Part shown: positions 36,976 through 46,518 of the stretch, piece by piece
How positions within the stretch are numbered: position 1 is the first letter of the stretch
How the letters are laid out: each line of letters begins with the position of its first letter
NCBI RefSeq assembly: GCF_900129315.1
Contig: NZ_FQUS01000001.1
Span: forward strand, 248,001-312,000
Length of the DNA: 64,000 bases
Reading direction: 5' to 3'
Source of the DNA: Fodinibius roseus
Lineage (GTDB): Bacteria; Bacteroidota; Rhodothermia; Balneolales; Balneolaceae
Program-made: the position numbers and the translations under genes
Notes under the pieces: generated by a model
The model's database searches: none
What the model was told of the DNA's origin: nothing
Seen by the model: only the letters and a program-made list of their open reading frames with translations

Positions 36976-38229
36976 ATGTCAAACGATGTATCAAAACAAA
37001 TTATTCAATCCTTTGCTGAAATTGCCAAGGATAAAGACATAGATAAAGATCTGTTGTTGTCCATACTCGAGGATGTTTTTCGAACGATGATCCGTAAAAA
37101 GTATGGCTCCGACGATGCCTTTGAGGTTATTTTAAATGCGGATCGCGGAGAGATTCAGATCCTGCATATCCGGGAGGTGGTGCCCGAAGAAGAACTGACG
37201 GATGAAGTACAGGAAATTCCGATAGAAGAGGCCCGGAAACATGATCCGGATCTGGAGTTGTACGATGAATTTGCCCAGGAGCTTTCCATTCAGGATTTTG
37301 GTCGACGGGCCGTGATGATGGCGCGCCAGCAGCTGGCACAGCGCATCCGTGAGATCGAGAAGGATAATATTTTTGAAGAATACTCCGACCGGGTGGGCGA
37401 AATAGTGCTTGGGGACGTATACCAGATCAGAAGCCGTGAAATGCTGATTAACCACAATGGTGTAGAGTTGGTACTGCCCAAGAAAGAACAGATATATAAA
37501 GACAGGTATCGCAAAGGCGATACTATTCGTGCAGTGGTCAAGGAGGTTAAACGCTATAACAGCAACCCATCTGTTATTATTTCCCGGACTTCGCCGCTGT
37601 TTTTGGAGCGTTTGTTTGAAAATGAAATCCCGGAAGTTTTTGATGGCATTATTGAATTGGTTCGCATTGCACGAGAACCCGGTGATCGTTCCAAAGTGGC
37701 TGTGATGTCGCATGATGAGCGGGTCGACCCGGTAGGGGCTTGCGTGGGAATGAAGGGAATTCGCATTCACGCTATCGTACGCGAGCTGCAGAACGAAAAC
37801 ATTGATGTTATTAACTATACAGATGACAAACATGAATTTATTAAGCGGGCCCTGCAACCGGCCCAGGTGCTGAGCGTCGATCTCAGCGAGGATGGAAGCC
37901 TGGCAAAAGTACTGGTGCCGGCAGATGAGGTGTCCAAGGCCATCGGAAAGGGAGGGGTGAACATTCGCCTGGCCTCTAAACTGACAAATTGCGAAATTGA
38001 TGTCTATCGCGAAGTGGAAGAAGAGGATGATATTGACCTGCAGGAGTTCGAAATTGATTTCGGTCCCGAGGTCATTCAGCTGCTCCACGACATCGGTTGC
38101 GACACGGCTCGCCAGGTCCTGGAGCTGGATGAAGAAGAAATTGTCCGCCGGACAGACGGAGCTATTACCGAAGACCAGGCAGAACGTATCATCGATATTA
38201 TTGCTTATGAGTTTGAAGATGAGGAATAA
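36976..38229 (+). CDS. nusA: Transcription termination/antitermination factor NusA
   Basis: A 417-residue protein. N-terminal RNA polymerase-binding domain (about 1-130; FAEIAKDKDIDKDLLLSILE), S1 domain (about 135-200; GEIVLGDVYQIRSREMLINH), KH1 and KH2 (VDPVGACVGMKGIRIHAIV; KAIGKGGVNIRLASKL), and an acidic C-terminal helix-hairpin region (QLLHDIGCDTARQVLEL). It may autoregulate the operon through the upstream hairpin; that is an inference. Confidence 0.96.
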   Translation: MSNDVSKQIIQSFAEIAKDKDIDKDLLLSILEDVFRTMIRKKYGSDDAFEVILNADRGEIQILHIREVVPEEELTDEVQEIPIEEARKHDPDLELYDEFAQELSIQDFGRRAVMMARQQLAQRIREIEKDNIFEEYSDRVGEIVLGDVYQIRSREMLINHNGVELVLPKKEQIYKDRYRKGDTIRAVVKEVKRYNSNPSVIISRTSPLFLERLFENEIPEVFDGIIELVRIAREPGDRSKVAVMSHDERVDPVGACVGMKGIRIHAIVRELQNENIDVINYTDDKHEFIKRALQPAQVLSVDLSEDGSLAKVLVPADEVSKAIGKGGVNIRLASKLTNCEIDVYREVEEEDDIDLQEFEIDFGPEVIQLLHDIGCDTARQVLELDEEEIVRRTDGAITEDQAERIIDIIAYEFEDEE

Positions 38230-38234
38230 TAGAG

Positions 38235-38324
38235 AACTCTAAAATAAGGGGGAAACTTAGATTTCCCTTCAGCGAGTTTTCCCTTATACTTAATAGGGTA
38301 AGATTAAACGGCTGTTTTAGAGTT
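38235..38324 (+). repeat. Nested inverted repeats between nusA and infB
   Basis: An outer 10-bp pair AACTCTAAAA (38235-38244) with TTTTAGAGTT (38315-38324) encloses an inner pair, about TAAGGGGGAAAC (38245-38256) with GTTTTCCCTTA (38276-38286, some G-T pairs). The structure fills most of the 130-base nusA-infB spacer. There is no T run after it, so it is not a normal terminator. It could be a processing site or a small mobile-type palindrome. Confidence 0.6.
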
Positions 38325-38359
38325 AACATCAGAAACATACTTTACAGAAATACATTTAT

Positions 38360-41329
38360 ATGTCGCCTAAGGATAGACCAAAACGGTTATTTAAAGTTGC
38401 TTCCGAATTCAACGTTTCTACGACTTCGATTGTAGGTTCGCTTTCGGATGAAGGCTTTGAAGTGGCCAATAAGCCTAATACCAAGATCACACCCGAAATG
38501 TACGAGGTGCTGGAAGAGGTATATGGTACAGATAAAGCCAACAGCCAGCAACATGCGAAAGCCAAAGAGGAGTATGCCAGCAGACGCGACCAGATTCGCT
38601 CCAGCCGAAATGAAAGTATTTCTATTGAGGATACTCTTGAACCGTTGGAAGATGAATTGCCGCTGGAGCCGGAAGAGGATGATGAGCCGGAAGAGATTGC
38701 AGGGCTGACTCCGATTGAGGAAGAAGAGGGGGAAAGTGAAGACGCACCGGAAGAAGCAGCGGCATCCGCGGGGGAGGAAGAAAAAGAAATTTCCGGTGAG
38801 GCAGAACCCGAAGAGGAGCCGCCGGCCGAAGAGGAAAGCGAAGGGCCCGAACCCGTTGAGGCTGAAGAACAGCCGGAAGATGCAGAGGAAGCGGAAGATG
38901 AGGCATATGAAGCAGATGAAGAAGTACCGGAAGAGGTAACGGCATCCGCGGGGGACGAAGAAAAAGAAATTTCCGGCGAGACAGAACCCGAAGAGGAGGA
39001 GCCGCCGGCCGAAGAGGAAAGCGAGGAGCCCGAACCCGTTGAGGCTGAAGAACAGCCGGAAGATACAGAGGAAGCGGAAGATGAGGCATATGAAGCAGAT
39101 GAAGAAGTACCGGAAGAGGTAACGGCATCCGCGGGGGAGGATGAGGAAGGGGTAGAAGACGAGTATGATGAAGAGGAAGAGGAGTCCGAAGAAGAAGGAG
39201 TTATCCGTGGCCGTGCCGGTCGGCTGAAGGGCACGAAGGTTGTAGGGAAAGTAAAAATAGACGAAAGCAAGCCCAAACGGCGTAAAAAACGGAAACGGAA
39301 AAAAGATCGCCTTGGTGATGATTCCAGCTCTACCAAGAAAAAATCTAAAAAACAGGACAAGAAGAAAAAGAAAAAATCCCGCCGCCGGGGTAAGCGCGTA
39401 GATGAGGAGGACGTCGAGCAAAAAATGAAAGAGACGCTGCGTAAGATGCAGTCGTCCGAAACGGTGGGAAGCCGGCGCCAGAAACGACGTCGACAGCGCA
39501 AGGAGGAACGAGAAGAGGAGGAGCAGTTACAGGCCGAATTAGAAGAGCTGGAAGAACAGATACTTGAGGTGACCGAATTCATTACGGTCAGTGATTTAGC
39601 TGATCTGATGGGCGTGAAAGCCAACGAGGTGATTACAACCTGTATGAATCTGGGCATGATGGTCTCTATCAACCAGCGCCTGGACGCCAGTACGATCGAA
39701 CTGGTGGCAGAAGAGTTCGGTTATGAAGTGGAATTTGTAGATGCCGAAGAGGCGATCGAAGAGATTCAGCTGGAAGAAGACGACCCGGAAGATCTGGAGC
39801 CGCGGGCGCCTATTATTACCGTAATGGGTCACGTCGACCATGGTAAAACGTCTCTGCTCGACTATATACGTAAGTCGCACGTAGCAGAAGGCGAGGCCGG
39901 TGGAATTACCCAGCACGTGGGGGCCTACGAGGTTCAAACAGACGATGACCGGCCTATTACCTTCCTGGATACACCCGGTCACGAAGCTTTTACGGCCATG
40001 CGTTCACGCGGGGCCAAGGCTACGGACATAGTTATTCTGGTTGTGGCAGCGGATGATGCCGTGATGCCCCAGACCATAGAGGCTATCAATCATGCCAAAG
40101 CAGGTGGTGTGCCGATTATTGTGGCGATTAACAAGATGGATAAGCCGGGGGCCGATCCCGATAAGATTAAACAACAGCTGGCCGAGTATGATGTTATTGT
40201 AGAGGAGTACGGCGGCACCAACCAGGCTGCTGAAGTATCGGCCATGACGGGCGACGGTATTCCCGAACTGTTAGACAAGGTGCTGATAGAGGCCGAACTG
40301 ATGGAACTCAAAGCCAATCCCGATCGTACCGCGGATGGCGTTGTTCTGGAAGCCCGGGTGGATAAGGGAAAAGGCATCGTAGCGAATATCCTGGTACAAA
40401 ATGGTACCCTCGAAGTCGGTGATGCTTTTGTTGCGGGACCCTGCTTCGGACGTGTCCGGGCGATGGAGAATGAGCACGGTAATCGCGTGGAATCGGCCGG
40501 GCCTTCGGTACCGGTTCAGCTGACCGGTTTTGATGACATCCCACAGGCGGGAGACAAACTTGTGGTGCTGGAAGATGAAAAGAAGGCCAAGGATATAGCC
40601 AATCAGCGGCAACAGATTCGCCGCGAGCAGGAGTTGCGCAAATCCAAGCACTTGACGCTTGATGACCTTTCCCGGCGCCTTGCGCTCGGTGAGGTATCGG
40701 ATCTTAATATTATCATCAAGGCTGATGTGGATGGTTCCATTGAAGCGTTGTCGGGCTCACTGCAGAAGCTGAGCAATGAGGAGGTTTCTGTAAATATTAT
40801 CCACACGGCCGCCGGAGCCATTACAGAATCCGACGTACTGCTGGCCTCCGCCTCCGATGCCATTATTATTGGATTTCAGGTTCGTCCGACCACCAATGCA
40901 CGGGCGGTAGCAGAAGAGGAGGAGATTGACATACGACTCTTCAGCGTGATTTATGATGCCGTGGACGAGGTTAAGGATGCCATGGAAGGCATGCTTTCTC
41001 CCGAAATAAGCGAAAAACTGTATGGTAATGCTGAAGTGCGGGAGATATTCAAGGTTTCTAACGTGGGGACCATCGCCGGTTGTTACGTAACTGATGGCAA
41101 GATCAACCGTAATAACCCGGTGCGCGTGGTGCGTGAGGGTGTGGTGATATATGATGGTGAAATAGATGCCCTCAAACGTTTCAAGGATGATGTCAAGGAG
41201 GTACAGACCGGCTATGAGTGTGGTATAAGCATCGTCAATTATAATGACATAAAAGTCGGTGATGTCATTGAAAACTACGAAATCGTCGAAGAGCGTCGTA
41301 GTCTCGAGGATGTGCAGGATAATAGTTAA
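38360..41329 (+). CDS. infB: Translation initiation factor IF-2
   Basis: A 989-residue GTPase that brings initiator tRNA to the ribosome. An N-terminal IF2_N region ([20 protein letters not shown]) is followed by about 250 very acidic residues and a basic stretch rich in Lys/Arg. The second IF2_N ([20 protein letters not shown]) precedes the GTPase with GHVDHGKTS (about 490), [10 protein letters not shown] and [11 protein letters not shown]; the C-terminal domains ([36 protein letters not shown]) are complete. The acidic part contains a tandem duplication. Confidence 0.96.
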   Translation: MSPKDRPKRLFKVASEFNVSTTSIVGSLSDEGFEVANKPNTKITPEMYEVLEEVYGTDKANSQQHAKAKEEYASRRDQIRSSRNESISIEDTLEPLEDELPLEPEEDDEPEEIAGLTPIEEEEGESEDAPEEAAASAGEEEKEISGEAEPEEEPPAEEESEGPEPVEAEEQPEDAEEAEDEAYEADEEVPEEVTASAGDEEKEISGETEPEEEEPPAEEESEEPEPVEAEEQPEDTEEAEDEAYEADEEVPEEVTASAGEDEEGVEDEYDEEEEESEEEGVIRGRAGRLKGTKVVGKVKIDESKPKRRKKRKRKKDRLGDDSSSTKKKSKKQDKKKKKKSRRRGKRVDEEDVEQKMKETLRKMQSSETVGSRRQKRRRQRKEEREEEEQLQAELEELEEQILEVTEFITVSDLADLMGVKANEVITTCMNLGMMVSINQRLDASTIELVAEEFGYEVEFVDAEEAIEEIQLEEDDPEDLEPRAPIITVMGHVDHGKTSLLDYIRKSHVAEGEAGGITQHVGAYEVQTDDDRPITFLDTPGHEAFTAMRSRGAKATDIVILVVAADDAVMPQTIEAINHAKAGGVPIIVAINKMDKPGADPDKIKQQLAEYDVIVEEYGGTNQAAEVSAMTGDGIPELLDKVLIEAELMELKANPDRTADGVVLEARVDKGKGIVANILVQNGTLEVGDAFVAGPCFGRVRAMENEHGNRVESAGPSVPVQLTGFDDIPQAGDKLVVLEDEKKAKDIANQRQQIRREQELRKSKHLTLDDLSRRLALGEVSDLNIIIKADVDGSIEALSGSLQKLSNEEVSVNIIHTAAGAITESDVLLASASDAIIIGFQVRPTTNARAVAEEEEIDIRLFSVIYDAVDEVKDAMEGMLSPEISEKLYGNAEVREIFKVSNVGTIAGCYVTDGKINRNNPVRVVREGVVIYDGEIDALKRFKDDVKEVQTGYECGISIVNYNDIKVGDVIENYEIVEERRSLEDVQDNS
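38762..39124 (+). repeat. Tandem 60/61-codon duplication inside infB
   Basis: Two in-frame units, 38762-38941 (180 bp) and 38942-39124 (183 bp), are nearly identical; each begins GCATCCGCGGGGGA and encodes [12 protein letters not shown] ... ending [13 protein letters not shown] third unit starts at 39125 and stops after about 20 bases. It lies in the acidic linker of IF-2. Confidence 0.9.
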
Positions 41330-41339
41330 TCACTCCATC

Positions 41340-41571
41340 TAAAACCGGATTTCTCACAAGCATATTACTGTATACATTACAGCCTTTTGCAAAGCAATAA
41401 GTTGCATCAATATTTAATCTTTTAAAAAAAACTAGGTGTTTTTTCTGCGAAATTTATCCGTCAGCTGCATTAAAGATAAAATGGTGTGCTCAATGTACCC
41501 AGGTACATTTCCGCGATCATTGTATCTTCGCCTTGCTGACGAAAAAATTTCTTGGTGAGAAAACCGGTTAA
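41340..41571 (-). repeat. R1 dispersed repeat, copy d (inverted)
   Basis: About 232 bp between infB and rbfA. Ends are inverted (AAAACCGGATTTCTCACAAG at 41341-41360; CTTGGTGAGAAAACCGGTTA at 41551-41570). Read on the minus strand, the core CAGCAAGGCGAAG and GCGGAAATGT match copies a-c. It fills the entire infB-rbfA spacer. Confidence 0.75.
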
Positions 41572-41592
41572 ACCGTTAATAATTTTGGTGTT

Positions 41593-41967
41593 ATGAGCAT
41601 TCGGACCGAGCGATTGGGTGCCGTTATCCAGCGGGATCTCGGCAAGATTATTCAGAAGAGCTATCAGGCCAGTGGATCGTTTATAACGGTTACGAAAGTG
41701 GAGGTTACGCCTGATCTCCTGATTGCAAAAGTACATCTCAGCGTCTATGCACCCGGGAAGGATGAAGATGCTATTTTTGAACACCTGCAGGAGCAAAAAG
41801 TTAATATCCGGAAAACGCTGGCCGAAAAAATTCGTCATCAGGTGCGGCGGATCCCGGAGTTGCACTTCATCAATGATCAGACCGCCGAATATGTTGAAAA
41901 AATGGAAGGCCTTTTTCAGAAAATCCGCAGGGAACGGGAAGAACGTCACGGGGACGCCGAAGAATAG
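41593..41967 (+). CDS. rbfA: Ribosome-binding factor A
   Basis: A 124-residue cold-shock and 30S maturation factor. Family parts are RTERLGAVIQRDLGKIIQKS, FITVTKVEVTPDLLIAKVHL and IRHQVRRIPELHFINDQT. It sits in its usual place after infB, but is separated by repeats on both sides, and truB does not follow. Confidence 0.9.
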   Translation: MSIRTERLGAVIQRDLGKIIQKSYQASGSFITVTKVEVTPDLLIAKVHLSVYAPGKDEDAIFEHLQEQKVNIRKTLAEKIRHQVRRIPELHFINDQTAEYVEKMEGLFQKIRREREERHGDAEE

Positions 41968-42064
41968 ATTCCAAGGGGGGTAATGGGTAAGGCGAAGGCG
42001 AACAGATCATATAATGAGTGGATCGTCAATTGTTTTTTGATCCGTTTTAAGTTTTCCATAGTTT

Positions 42065-42300
42065 CTTACCCTGGATTATTCATAAAAATAATATGGAATG
42101 ATTCCTTATCCTGTTATTTTCTAAAGCCTTAGAATCTAATAAGGTCTTTTTAAGAACTATTGAAATAAGGGCTGCGAAATTTGCTCCTGTGCTGCGTTGG
42201 ACTGAAAATGGCTTGCTCAAGGTACGAGAGTACCTCTCCGCCTCCATTTTCATTCCGCCTTGCCCAAAACCAAATTTCTTTGTGAATAATCCAGGTTAGA
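42065..42300 (-). repeat. R1 dispersed repeat, copy e (inverted, variant ends)
   Basis: About 236 bp. Inverted ends TACCCTGGATTATTCATAAA (42067) and TTTGTGAATAATCCAGGTTA (42279-42298). The right part (TGCTCAA-GTAC...GTAC, TCCGC, CGCCTTG, AAATTTCTTTGTGA) aligns with copy d. It abuts R2 copy b, and together they occupy most of the 521-base rbfA-ribF spacer; I found no trace of truB in it. Confidence 0.7.
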
Positions 42301-42302
42301 GG

Positions 42303-42440
42303 GTTTTAAAAAATCAGGAATTTTGATCAAGGTCAAGACCAAAGGGAGGTTGCCCTCGCAGCATATTGCCCATATGTGAGCATTTCAACCGACCGATAAC
42401 ACCGACATTGGGCAAAAGGCCGGTTTTGCAAAGCTCTCTC
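42303..42440 (-). repeat. R2 dispersed repeat, copy b (inverted)
   Basis: About 138 bp immediately after R1 copy e. On the minus strand it reads GAGCTTTGCAAAACCGG, then CCCAATGTCGG, GCTCACATATGGG, and TTGACCTTGATCAAAATTCC, in line with R2 copies a and c. The palindrome is a near match to TTGAT-N4-ATCAA. Confidence 0.7.
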
Positions 42441-42488
42441 TTAATTTTGACGGCAGGATCTGTAAATAGCTAAAGATGTAATATAGTA

Positions 42489-43424
42489 ATGGCTGAGCTC
42501 ATTTTATTGGAGGAGGTTGAACGTGTCCCACGGACGGTATTGACCGTAGGTACATTTGACGGGGTGCATGCCGGGCATCGTGCCATTCTGGACACAGTCG
42601 TTGAGGAAGCCCGGAAACAATCGGCACGCAGCGTACTGGTGACCTTCGATCCCCATCCCAGGGATATTATTAATCCGGGAGACGCCGGTATCAAACTGTT
42701 GACTACCATCCAGGAACGCTCTGAAATTTTAAATGAGCTGGGCATCGATGAGATGGTGGTTATTCCCTTTGACCGGGATTTTTCGCTGCTGAGCTCCGAA
42801 GAATTTGTGCGGAAAATAATTTATGAAAAGATTGGCGTCAGTCAATTTGTGATTGGATATGACCATCAGTTCGGGCGTAACCGGGAAGGGACGATTGAAA
42901 CGATTGAAAGACTGGGCAAAGAGCTTGGATTCGAAGCCTATGTTGTTTCAAAGAGGGAAATAGGGGAGCAGACGGTAAGCAGCACCGCCATCCGGAAAGC
43001 GATAAGCGAGGAGGGAGATGTAGAAAAGGCTGCCCGGTTTTTGCAGCGTCCCTACCGGTTGAATGGCACGGTTATCCACGGTGAAAAACGAGGCAAGGAA
43101 ATCGGCTATCCGACCGCCAATATCAAACCGGAACATCCACAGAAGGTTATTCCAAGGGACGGTGTGTATGCCGTCCGACTCCGGGTCATGGGACACTGGT
43201 TTAAAGGGATGATGAATATCGGAACCCGCCCTACTTTTCACGAGAAGAAAAGGGCCCTCGAGGTGAATCTCTTCGACTTTGACGAGGATATTTACGGAAA
43301 GGAGGTTCAGGTGCGGTTCTTTTACCGCATTCGGGATGAAGTTGAATTCGAAGGAATCAACGAACTTATTCAACAGCTTCAGAAGGATGAAAAAAGGGCC
43401 AGGGAATTACTCTCGATGCATTAA
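42489..43424 (+). CDS. ribF: Bifunctional riboflavin kinase/FAD synthetase
   Basis: A 311-residue enzyme making FMN and FAD. The N-terminal adenylyltransferase shows TVGTFDGVHAGHRAIL (HxGH) and VIGYDHQFGRNREG; ISSTAIRK-type motif is VSSTAIRKAISEG-like (TVSSTAIRKAISEE). The C-terminal kinase shows GTVIHGEKRGKEIGYPTANI and GMMNIGTRPTF. It usually lies next to truB and rpsO; here rpsO follows, 97 bases on. Confidence 0.94.
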   Translation: MAELILLEEVERVPRTVLTVGTFDGVHAGHRAILDTVVEEARKQSARSVLVTFDPHPRDIINPGDAGIKLLTTIQERSEILNELGIDEMVVIPFDRDFSLLSSEEFVRKIIYEKIGVSQFVIGYDHQFGRNREGTIETIERLGKELGFEAYVVSKREIGEQTVSSTAIRKAISEEGDVEKAARFLQRPYRLNGTVIHGEKRGKEIGYPTANIKPEHPQKVIPRDGVYAVRLRVMGHWFKGMMNIGTRPTFHEKKRALEVNLFDFDEDIYGKEVQVRFFYRIRDEVEFEGINELIQQLQKDEKRARELLSMH

Positions 43425-43521
43425 ATATTGCATAGGATTACTGAATAACTTATCTTTGACCGCTATTAAGTTTATAAAAACGTGTACTTTGAAGTAAAGC
43501 AAATCAGAACACAATTATCAC

Positions 43522-43791
43522 ATGGCGATAACAAAAGAACGCAAAGAAGAAATTGTCGAAAAGTTTGGCGGATCCGGTAAAAATACAGGATCTTCGGAAG
43601 CTCAGATAGCTATTTTTACCGAGCGAATTAACGACTTGACGGAGCATCTTAAAGATCACAAGCAGGATCACGCTTCAAGGCGGGGATTGTTGAAGCTGGT
43701 AGGAAAGCGAAGAAAATTGCTAAACTATCTTAAGAAGAAAGATATTGAAAGATATCGTGAGCTTATTAGTGAGTTAGGAATTCGTAAGTAA
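43522..43791 (+). CDS. rpsO: 30S ribosomal protein S15
   Basis: An 89-residue protein binding the 16S rRNA central domain. Typical parts are [20 protein letters not shown]-like ([20 protein letters not shown]), [19 protein letters not shown], and [16 protein letters not shown]. It precedes pnp, the conserved rpsO-pnp order, with a terminator in between. Confidence 0.97.
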   Translation: MAITKERKEEIVEKFGGSGKNTGSSEAQIAIFTERINDLTEHLKDHKQDHASRRGLLKLVGKRRKLLNYLKKKDIERYRELISELGIRK

Positions 43792-43794
43792 GCA

Positions 43795-43828
43795 GGAGGC
43801 ACGTTTTTTAGAAGACGTGCCTCTTTGT
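43795..43828 (+). terminator. Terminator between rpsO and pnp
   Basis: A 9-bp stem, GAGGCACGT (43796-43804) with ACGTGCCTC (43815-43823), then TTTG. The short T run suggests partial termination, or a site for processing of the rpsO-pnp message. Confidence 0.75.
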
Positions 43829-43964
43829 TATATGTATATACTTCATTTTGCATTTCGTGTGGCAGTAGCAGAGCCCATCCCATTATATTTATATAGATGC
43901 AGCAAGTCTCACATTGAAAAGGAATGACAGCATTCATGAAAATTTAAATTGAATTAAGATTATA

Positions 43965-46082
43965 ATGAAAGAAGATTTTAGAAGTGTCGAATTTGCACCC
44001 GGAAAATCGCTATCTGTCGAAACCGGACGTATAGCCAAGCAAGCCGACGGGGCAGTGGTCGTTCGCATGGGCGATACCATGGTCCTTTGTACTGCAGTAA
44101 GTTCAAAAGAACCCACGGACAAACCTTTTTTCCCTTTAACGGTAGATTTGCGCGAGAGTTTTTCCGCAGGCGGCAAGTTCCCGGGTGGATTTATCAAGCG
44201 GGAAGGTCGCCCGAATGACAAAGAAGTCCTTTCCAGCCGGTTGATCGACCGAAGCTTGCGCCCTCTTTTCCCGGACGGTTATCGCTTTGATACCCAAATC
44301 ATCTGCTCGGTGCTGTCTTCCGACGGCGAGCACAATGGGGATGTTCTGGGCGGAGTAGGAGCGTCAGCTGCTCTCCATATCTCGGATGTACCGTTTGCGG
44401 GCCCCATTGCTGAAGTGCGAGTTGGCCGTGTAGACGGGGAATTTATCATCAATCCGACGCTCAGTGAAATGGAAGCCAGCGACATCGATATGATTATCGG
44501 TGGCACGGCGGAAAGTGTTATTATGATGGAAGGCGAGATGGAAGAAATCTCGGAAAAAGAGATGCTTAATGCTATTAAAGAGGCCCACAAGTCGATTAAA
44601 AAATTATGCGCTTTCCAGGAGGAACTGCGTGAAGAATTTGGTAAGCCCAAGCGGGAGTTTGAGCCTGTACCCGTCGATGAAGATCTGCAATCAAAAGTTC
44701 ATGAGTTGGCTGAGCAGAGGGTCCGTGAAGTAGTAGGCACCGGGCTCGGTAAAGAATCATACAGCGAACAACTGGATGAAGTTAAAAATGATGTGGTTGA
44801 AGAGCTGACGGATACAGATGAATATGCTGAGGAAAAAGGTACGATCAAGGATATCCTAAGTAAGATAGAAAAGCATGAACTCCGGAAATTGATCCTCGAA
44901 AAAAAGCGGCGTATAGACGGACGTGCGCCCGGGGATATCCGGGATATATGGACACAGGTTGATTACCTGGCGCGTACTCACGGTTCGGCTATCTTTACCC
45001 GTGGTGAAACGCAGGCACTGGTATCGGTAACACTGGGCACGAAGCAGGATGCCCAGGCCGTGGATACCCTGCTGACCGAGGAAGACAAGACATTTTTCCT
45101 GCACTATAACTTCCCGAACTACAGCGTTGGAGAAGCCGGATTTATGCGGGGACCCGGTCGCCGAGAAATCGGTCACGGCCACCTGGCCGAACGCTCGATC
45201 GGCAAACTGATGCCTACTTTTGATGAGTTCGGATACGTTATTCGCGTTATCTCCGATATTACAGAATCTAACGGCTCTTCTTCAATGGCTTCGGTGTGCG
45301 GTGGCTCCATGGCTCTTATGGATGCCGGCGTACCGCTGAAAAAACCCGTGGCCGGAATTGCCATGGGGATGATCGTCGGCGACGATGAGTCAGTCGTACT
45401 TTCCGATATCCGCGGGGAAGAGGATTTCATGGGAGATATGGACTTTAAAACGGCCGGCAGCCGCGACGGTATAACGGCCTGCCAGATGGATATGAAGGTG
45501 AGCGGCATCTCGTACGAGAAGCTTGAAGAAGCCCTGGAGCAGGCCCGACAGGGACGCCTGCACATTCTGGATAAAATGGCCGAGTCTATTTCAGAGCCGA
45601 GGGAACATATCTCGGAATTTGCTCCACAATTTATCAATATGGAGATCGACGCTGACGAAATCGGTTCGGTTATTGGTCCCGGAGGAAAAGTAATCCAGAC
45701 GCTGCAAAAAGAGACCGACACCGAAATTTGGGTAGAGGAAGATGAAGAGCGCAGCGTAGGCAAAATAACGATTACGGCTGATGCCCTTTCAAAAGCAGAA
45801 GAAGCAAAAAAACGCATCGAAGGTATTGTGGGACATCTTGAAGAAGGAGCAACCTACCACGGTACGGTAAAAGCAATCAAAGATTATGGCGCTTTTGTCG
45901 AGATTGTCCCCGGCAAGGACGGTCTGTTGCATGTGTCTGAAATAAATCACAGTCATGTGGACAATGTAAGTGATGTGCTGTCGGTAGGCGATGAACTGGA
46001 TGTGAAGCTGCTCAAGGTAGAGCATGGTAACAAGCTTCGTCTCTCGCGTAAAGCATTACTTCCGAAAGAAGGGGAAGAGTAA
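43965..46082 (+). CDS. pnp: Polyribonucleotide nucleotidyltransferase
   Basis: A 705-residue 3'-5' exoribonuclease. Two RNase PH domains (about 1-225: VVVRMGDTMVLCTAVSSKE; about 320-540: FTRGETQALVSVTLGTKQ and FMGDMDFKTAGSRDGITACQ) flank a helical linker. A KH domain (IGSVIGPGGKVIQTLQKE) and an S1 domain (HGTVKAIKDYGAFVEIVPGK) close the protein. Length is standard. Confidence 0.97.
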   Translation: MKEDFRSVEFAPGKSLSVETGRIAKQADGAVVVRMGDTMVLCTAVSSKEPTDKPFFPLTVDLRESFSAGGKFPGGFIKREGRPNDKEVLSSRLIDRSLRPLFPDGYRFDTQIICSVLSSDGEHNGDVLGGVGASAALHISDVPFAGPIAEVRVGRVDGEFIINPTLSEMEASDIDMIIGGTAESVIMMEGEMEEISEKEMLNAIKEAHKSIKKLCAFQEELREEFGKPKREFEPVPVDEDLQSKVHELAEQRVREVVGTGLGKESYSEQLDEVKNDVVEELTDTDEYAEEKGTIKDILSKIEKHELRKLILEKKRRIDGRAPGDIRDIWTQVDYLARTHGSAIFTRGETQALVSVTLGTKQDAQAVDTLLTEEDKTFFLHYNFPNYSVGEAGFMRGPGRREIGHGHLAERSIGKLMPTFDEFGYVIRVISDITESNGSSSMASVCGGSMALMDAGVPLKKPVAGIAMGMIVGDDESVVLSDIRGEEDFMGDMDFKTAGSRDGITACQMDMKVSGISYEKLEEALEQARQGRLHILDKMAESISEPREHISEFAPQFINMEIDADEIGSVIGPGGKVIQTLQKETDTEIWVEEDEERSVGKITITADALSKAEEAKKRIEGIVGHLEEGATYHGTVKAIKDYGAFVEIVPGKDGLLHVSEINHSHVDNVSDVLSVGDELDVKLLKVEHGNKLRLSRKALLPKEGEE

Positions 46083-46116
46083 TATTCCGATTGCTTTTCC
46101 CGAAACGTATTACATG

Positions 46117-46148
46117 AAACGCCATCTCGTTTTCGGGGTGGCGTTTTT
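46117..46148 (+). terminator. Terminator after pnp
   Basis: A stem AAACGCCA (46117-46124) with TGGCGTTT (46139-46146), followed by T residues. Confidence 0.85.
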
Positions 46149-46185
46149 CTATAAAAAGCATTGAAAACGTGTTGAACGGCTTATT

Positions 46186-46418
46186 TTACCCGGATTTCCC
46201 GCCAAAGAATTTGTACTTCAGCAAGGCGAGGGAAATAGCAGCGGAGATGTGTCCCGGTACGCCCGGCACGCTATTTTTATCTTCAACGCCACTGACGGGC
46301 AACTTTCGCAGTATGTTACATGTCGTTATAATTTTTTGGCCTCAAAAATCGATAGAAATTTATCTGTATCATAAGGTTATAACAATACACCATACATCTT
46401 TGTGAGAAATACGGGTTA
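46186..46418 (+). repeat. R1 dispersed repeat, copy b
   Basis: About 233 bp, nearly complete. Left end TTACCCGGATTTCCCGCCAA, right end TCTTTGTGAGAAATACGGGT, inverted to one another. It shares GTACTTCAGCAAGGCGA, GCCCGGCACGC, CTTCAACGCC and ATAAGGTTATAACAAT with copies a and c. It occupies over half of the pnp to M16 spacer (46083-46518); the remaining 100 bases should hold the M16 promoter. Confidence 0.82.
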
Positions 46419-46518
46419 GCCTCCGACGAGTGTTTAAGCACGGCTGACTGCAGCACGAGTTCAGTAACGGGCGGTATTATAAAGGTTTCTTTAAATCAAA
46501 GTTTAGGTTATATCAATT

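Noticed and set aside
38356-39672. Very long open frames (438, 344 and 168 codons) antisense to infB
   Set aside because: They arise from the Glu/Ala-rich repeated codons of the IF-2 linker and give Ser/Leu/Phe-rich low-complexity proteins without start signals.
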